This document shows, piece after piece, positions 60,501 through 64,000 of a DNA stretch of 64,000 bases (position 1 is the stretch's first letter; the number at the start of each line of letters is the position of its first letter). The DNA is from Deuterostichococcus epilithicus (taxonomy: Eukaryota; Chlorophyta; Trebouxiophyceae; Prasiolales; Stichococcaceae): positions 1,116,001 to 1,180,000 of the forward strand of contig JAVTLE010000013.1 of assembly GCA_033439295.1 (NCBI GenBank). The letters are read 5' to 3'. The notes under the pieces were generated by a model, which worked only from the letters and a program-made list of their open reading frames with translations, did no database searches and had not been told where the DNA came from. Position numbers and translations under genes: made by a program.

Positions 60501-63500
60501 GTTCAATGGCATGCTCATCCGCAGCAAGGTCTGCTCACGATCCTGAGTTCCCAAGGAATGCAGTGCTTCACTGCTGCAGCCTGAGCAGCCGTGCAAACGA
60601 GCGGCGGCAAAGGCCTTGTCGTTGTACTGTTTCATTCCGGAACCCGCAAGCAAAACTGGCCAGTGCCAAGATTGACAAGCTTCTGACTGCGGTTCCAATT
60701 TTTGGACAGGTGTGGCAGTTGTCAGCGCAGGAGCACGTGCTGCTCATCGTGCAGCACCATTCCATCACCGACGGCATGTCGCTTGGCATCCTCAGCCATG
60801 ACCTGGCGGCGGCATACAGCGCGACGCTGCAGGCGGCGCAGCCGCAGTGGCCGCCGCTCAGCGTGGCGTATGTCGACTACGCCGCCTGGCAGCGAGCCGA
60901 GATGGGCAGTGCCACCCTCGCTGCCGAGCTGGCCTGGTGGCGGCAGAACCTCCAGGGCGCACCAGCGCTACTGGAGCTGCCTGCGGACCGGCCGCGGCCG
61001 GAGTCCATGTCGTGGGCGGGCGCCGAGCTGACGTTTGGGTTGCCGGCAGCTGTGGCTCGCAGCCTGCAGGCGCTGGCGACCGCGCAGCAGACTAGCCTCT
61101 TCATCGTGGTGCTGGCAGCTGTCCAGGTGCGTATTGCAAGCCTAGGCCTTTTTGTGACGAGCCAGGAAGCAGGTGGTCTGGGGCGTGTTCCAGCACAGTT
61201 CAGACGCGCTGCCTGGAGGACTGGGTGACGCATATCAGCTGCAGAAGATCTTGCTCTGCTCGGGCCCGGTAAGCCCTAAAGTGTCATGGGGACGAAAGTT
61301 TGCTGATGTGAGAGCTCCCCTGCAGGTGCTGTTGCACAAGTACAGCGGGCAGGAGGACATTGTCGTGGGCACGCCCTACGCCAACCGCGACGCTGCGGAG
61401 GTGAACGACCTGTTGGGCCCATTCGTCAACATGTTGGCGCTGCGGCTGGACCTGGCCGGCGACCCCACCTTCGTCGAGGCGCTGCGCCGCGCTAAGGCGA
61501 CTGCCACGCAGGCGTTTGTGCACGGCGCCGCGCCCTTCGCCAGAGTCGTTGACGCACTTGGCGCCATGCGCAGCGCGGCTTTCACCCCCGTGTTCCAGGT
61601 GGGGTCTCGTCCCTGCGCCGCCTGCAAGTCACGTCCGATGAGCCGACATGCATCGAGATGTGCAGCCCTCCAGTCACTGTGCAGCATGGCCGTGCCTTCC
61701 ACCATTACACTTCTGCGCACGGCACGATCAACCTGAAAACATATACTCTCCTCCGGCTTCAGATTCCATTAGTCATTCAGTCAACCGTATCTCCTGCGCA
61801 ATCGCAGGTGATATTGGTGCTGGACAACCCTGACCACATCAGCGACGACCAGCCGTCAGCCTGGGAGGGGCTGCGCGTCTGCAATGTAGACGCGGACCGC
61901 GGCAATGTGGTGCCCACCGACCTGGTGGTCTCTCTCAATACCAGGTGCGCACGTCGAGAAATGCTTGTGCACGGAAGTTAAGCAGCTCACGACGTCCAGA
62001 GCACACCAGCTGTCACACATCCTTCGCTGCTGCCAGACGGTCAAACCAAACCGCCTGAATGACAGGGTTGCCTGCCGCGGCGTCCTAAACAGCAACCGTG
62101 TGATTCGCTCTGCAACTGCAGGCACTGAGACTGCTGTCGTCCGATGTTTCAGGGAGCAGGGCATGGAGGGCGTGCTCAGCTACTCCACCGACCTGTTCGA
62201 CACAGCCACCATGCAGCGGATGGCGCAGCACCTCAGCAACCTGCTAGCGGCTGTGACGACGCAGTCGGCGGCCCGCCTCAGCAGCCTCAGCATGATGGGC
62301 CCCGAGGAGGAGCACACCGTACTGCACGCCTTCAACGACACCGCCGGCCCGCCGCCCACGCTGTGCGTCCACCAGTTCTTTGAGCAGCAGGCCGCCGGTA
62401 CGCCGGCAGCCGACTGCCTGGTCGACGGCGCCAGCGGCGGCAGCATGACCTATGCAGAGGTCAACGCTCGCGCCAACCAGCTGGCCCGGCACCTCATCGC
62501 CGCCGGCGTGGCGGCGGAGGTCCCGGTGGCGATCATGATGGACAAGAGCTTCGAGGTGTACATCGCCCTGGTTGCGGTGCTGAAGGCGGGCGGCTGCTAT
62601 GTGCCCATCGACCACACGGCACCGGCGCAGCGCGTGTGCAGCATCCTGCAGCAGGCCGGCACCCGCCTGCTGATTGCGCAGCCGGCTGTGCAGCTGCCGA
62701 ACCGCGAGCAGCTGCCGTTTGGGATTGACATCCTGATGGCGGACGAGCAGTGGCGGCGGTTCAGCAGCCAGCCGGACGGCAGCCTGGAGCCGCGCAGCCG
62801 CCCCGCCAACCTGTACACCATTATGTTCACCTCCGGCTCCACCGGCACGCCCAAAGTGAGTGCTGTGTCTGCGGATCTCCCTCTGAACAACTGCCCATGC
62901 AGCATCAACGTTCGAGTGGCCATCGTGGATCAGCACACCCAGCATGCTTTGGGCACGACGGTGTCCATCTCGTGTGATGAGACCTCCTGGCCTGTCTTGT
63001 CACCGTGCTGTTGCCTGTACCTGCGCAGGGCATCCCCGTCGAGCACGCAGGCAAGCACTTGCAGCGCCTTCTCTTCAGTCCAAGCCTTTGGTCACTGGCA
63101 CATCCTCACATCGCAGCTGCTGGTCGACTCTCAAGCTGCGGCATGTGTCCGACATGTTGCAGCTTTTGCAAACCGCAACACGAGTTGTGTTTGTATCAAG
63201 AGCCTCTGCCACGAATGCTGTGCTGAGTCCGCAGGCGTCTCCAATGTCATCTCGTACGAGACCAGCGTGTTGCAGTCAGCCGGCATGCAGCGCGGCGATC
63301 GGGTGCTGCAGTGGATGGCGGTCAACTTCGACCTGTCGGTGCTGGACTTCTGGTGCCCGCTGGCCATGGGCTGCGCCGTGGTGGTCGCGCCGGCGGAGGA
63401 GATGAAGAATGTGGAGCGGGTTGCGGCGCTGGTGCAGCAGCACCAGGTCGCCTCCGTCAGCATTGTGCCATCCATGTGCCAGGTGCGGTCTGGGACAATA

Positions 63501-64000
63501 CAGCAGGTGCTGCATTCATTCAGAAGGATATTCGTCTCTCAGTCATCAGAGCCTACCATCTTTTCGCATGTGTCTTGTCACCCGAGGCTGGGCTGAGGCA
63601 CATGCGCTTGTGCCTGATGCAGGCGCTGCTGGAGGTGTGCCGTGACATTGGCCTGATGACCAGCCTGCGACATGTCAACTATGGTGGTGAGGCGGTGCGG
63701 CCTGCAGCGGTGGCCGCGATGCGGGTCGCGGCGCCAAACGCTGAGCTGCACGATGCGTAAGTCTCTCCAGCAGCTTCTGCTGCTGTCGCTTTGCCATTCG
63801 ACCTGGCCAGCTGTCGACAAGCTTTCAAAATTTCTGCGACAGAGCCTCCTGCCAGGATGTATATGAAGTTGATTTGATCGAGGCTGTGACAGCGTGCTTC
63901 ATGCTGACATCTTTGCTTTTGGCAACGCAGGTACGGTCCCACCGAGGCCAGCGTCATCACCACATCCTTCCGCTGCAATGACTACGGCGATGCCGTGTCG
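35097..64000 (+). CDS. giant modular nonribosomal peptide synthetase (3' end outside window)
   Basis: A single split gene of more than 28.9 kb encodes T0-[C1-A1-T1]-[C2-A2-T2]-[C3-A3-T3]-[C4-A4-T4]-[C5-A5. Each module selects and activates an amino or related acid (A), holds it on a phosphopantetheine arm (T) and condenses it to the growing chain (C). The frame starts at Met 35097 in an unstructured Gly/Ser-rich leader. Adenylation motifs FTSGSTG, YGPTEAS, GELF.SG, ARGY.GR, RTGD and LRGFR.ELGE recur in the modules, and carrier motif GG(D/N)SL occurs five times. Many short GT-AG introns fall at matching sites from module to module. No epimerase, methyltransferase, thioesterase or reductase domain occurs in this part. 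Exons were read by homology between modules; not every junction was checked. Product unknown. Confidence 0.9.
35999..38560 (+). other. NRPS condensation domain C1, catalytic His lost
   Basis: Homology to the other C domains is clear: [82 protein letters not shown] and [12 protein letters not shown]. The active-site motif reads [12 protein letters not shown] (His codon 36943-36945, Pro codon 36946-36948) instead of HHxxxDG, so the catalytic second His is replaced by Pro. The later block normally ending 'TPVFQ' is also altered to QSGGLFK. Likely inactive for peptide-bond formation. Confidence 0.85.
38561..41911 (+). other. NRPS adenylation A1 and carrier T1
   Basis: A1 has [113 protein letters not shown] and LPRLQNGK (acyl-adenylate Lys). 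By-eye specificity residues: D-L-M-T-N-S-K-I-V plus K; I match this to no substrate. The T1 exon pair reads VSIDDDYFA, then [19 protein letters not shown], with the attachment Ser. Confidence 0.85.
42123..47730 (+). other. NRPS module 2 (C2-A2-T2)
   Basis: C2 carries an intact [10 protein letters not shown] (HH codons 43009-43014), [17 protein letters not shown] and [11 protein letters not shown]2 has [68 protein letters not shown] and [11 protein letters not shown]; here the last block is not split by the intron found in modules 1, 3 and 4. Specificity residues by eye: D-A-C-V-T-G-V-V-L plus K, the most divergent of the set. T2 has [18 protein letters not shown]. Confidence 0.88.
46930..46983 (+). 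repeat. intronic tandem duplication, 2 x 27 bp
   Basis: Two adjacent 27-bp units (46930-46956 and 46957-46983), beginning 'tggctcggcaggcttgcag', differ at one base. They lie in an A2 intron of the NRPS. Confidence 0.9.
47899..53502 (+). other. NRPS module 3 (C3-A3-T3)
   Basis: C3 begins [20 protein letters not shown] and has an intact [14 protein letters not shown] (HH codons 48862-48867). A3 has [77 protein letters not shown] and MPRLSNGK. Specificity residues by eye: D-L-L-T-N-G-V-V-F plus K. T3 is [19 protein letters not shown]. An intron between the A3 core and YGPTE exons carries a long CTG microsatellite. Confidence 0.88.
51474..51545 (+). repeat. (CTG)24 intronic microsatellite
   Basis: Twenty-four perfect CTG units in the NRPS intron between the exon ending PSMFQ (donor after 51354) and the exon starting ALMDACSG (acceptor near 51606). 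It ends about 60 bases upstream of the acceptor, so it overlaps the branch-point/polypyrimidine neighbourhood. Confidence 0.95.
56098..57960 (+). repeat. A4 copy of a duplicated adenylation segment
   Basis: From the exon beginning [13 protein letters not shown] through the YGPTEAS exon, this segment matches 62184-64000 almost base for base, including intron sequence (for example the introns after TGTPK). The offset between copies is about 6.08 kb, shifting by only some 15 bases across the segment. Confidence 0.9.
56943..56964 (+). other. 22-base microexon with GC donor (A4)
   Basis: After [10 protein letters not shown]| the next coding piece needed by homology, GIPVEHAG, is a 22-base block between an AG acceptor and GCAAGC. 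The following exon starts GCGTCTCC and completes a Gly codon to give VSNVISYE. In A1 the same residues (GIAVQHSG) are joined directly to the upstream exon. The A5 copy is at 63029-63050. Confidence 0.7.
59927..64000 (+). other. NRPS module 5 (C5-A5, truncated by window end)
   Basis: C5 begins [19 protein letters not shown] and has an intact [14 protein letters not shown] (HH codons 60755-60760), [17 protein letters not shown] and [12 protein letters not shown]5 repeats A4 nearly exactly, with the same residues at all nine readable specificity positions (D-L-L-S-N-G-A-V-I). The window ends just after the [13 protein letters not shown] block; the rest of A5, T5 and any terminal release domain lie downstream. 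Confidence 0.88.
62184..64000 (+). repeat. A5 copy of the duplicated adenylation segment
   Basis: Partner of 56098-57960. Coding and intronic sequence are both near-identical, while the flanking C4 and C5 domains are clearly diverged, so the homogenised tract is limited to the adenylation part and has a sharp left edge at the exon coding STDLFDTAT. Confidence 0.9.

Noticed and set aside
35097-64000. Bacterial contamination or a bacterial NRPS operon
   Set aside because: Every module is interrupted by GT-AG introns at consistent places, and the contig also carries clear algal genes.
35097-64000. Several separate NRPS genes rather than one
   Set aside because: T domains run into the following C domain through short introns with matching linkers; I see no stop, 3' UTR or promoter-sized gap between modules. 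Transcript data are still needed.
1-64000. CRISPR arrays, tRNA or rRNA genes, and intact transposons
   Set aside because: No spaced direct repeats, cloverleaf-forming segments, rRNA-like sequence, transposase or reverse-transcriptase motifs were found on either strand by eye.

Overview
This window reads as nuclear DNA of a green alga, most likely a trebouxiophyte chlorophyte. It is GC-rich and its genes are cut into many short exons by GT-AG introns, often with CAG|GTG boundaries. The identifiable products are eukaryotic and plant-lineage types: a SYP61/syntaxin-6 Qc-SNARE, a DHHC palmitoyltransferase, mitochondrial TIM44 and a CDKC (CDK9-type) kinase. A TGTAA motif of the kind used as a chlorophyte poly(A) signal lies behind TIM44. 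Class-level placement is inference. A few ambiguous bases (n at 18490, 18493, 19763 and 54776) point to a draft assembly.

Layout: 1-556 (-) 5' end of an isochorismatase-like hydrolase; 1288-3023 (+) SYP61-type SNARE; 3128-4664 (-) DHHC palmitoyltransferase; ~5590-8710 (+) TIM44 with a polyglutamine tract and a decayed exon copy in an intron; 9728-13777 (-) membrane-anchored alpha/beta hydrolase; 14781-19835 (+) CDKC kinase with a long Gly/Tyr/Pro/Ala-rich tail; 21162-22570 (+) and 27138-28099 (+) two paralogous Pro-rich F-box-like proteins on either side of a minus-strand F-box/LRR gene (23185-26549); 28771-31134 (+) a 332-residue secreted orphan. From 31.1 to 35.1 kb no gene could be assigned.

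The outstanding feature is 35097-64000 (+): the 5' part of one giant, intron-rich modular nonribosomal peptide synthetase (NRPS). Its order is T0-[C1-A1-T1]-[C2-A2-T2]-[C3-A3-T3]-[C4-A4-T4]-[C5-A5..., and it runs off the window. It opens with a carrier domain that has no adenylation domain. C1 has lost the catalytic second histidine of HHxxxDG, while C2-C5 keep it. A4 and A5 are nearly identical, introns included, and carry the same specificity residues. Introns recur at matching positions in every module, so the enzyme grew by module duplication inside a eukaryotic genome. No phosphopantetheinyl transferase, MbtH, transporter or tailoring gene lies beside it, and its neighbours are housekeeping or regulatory genes.
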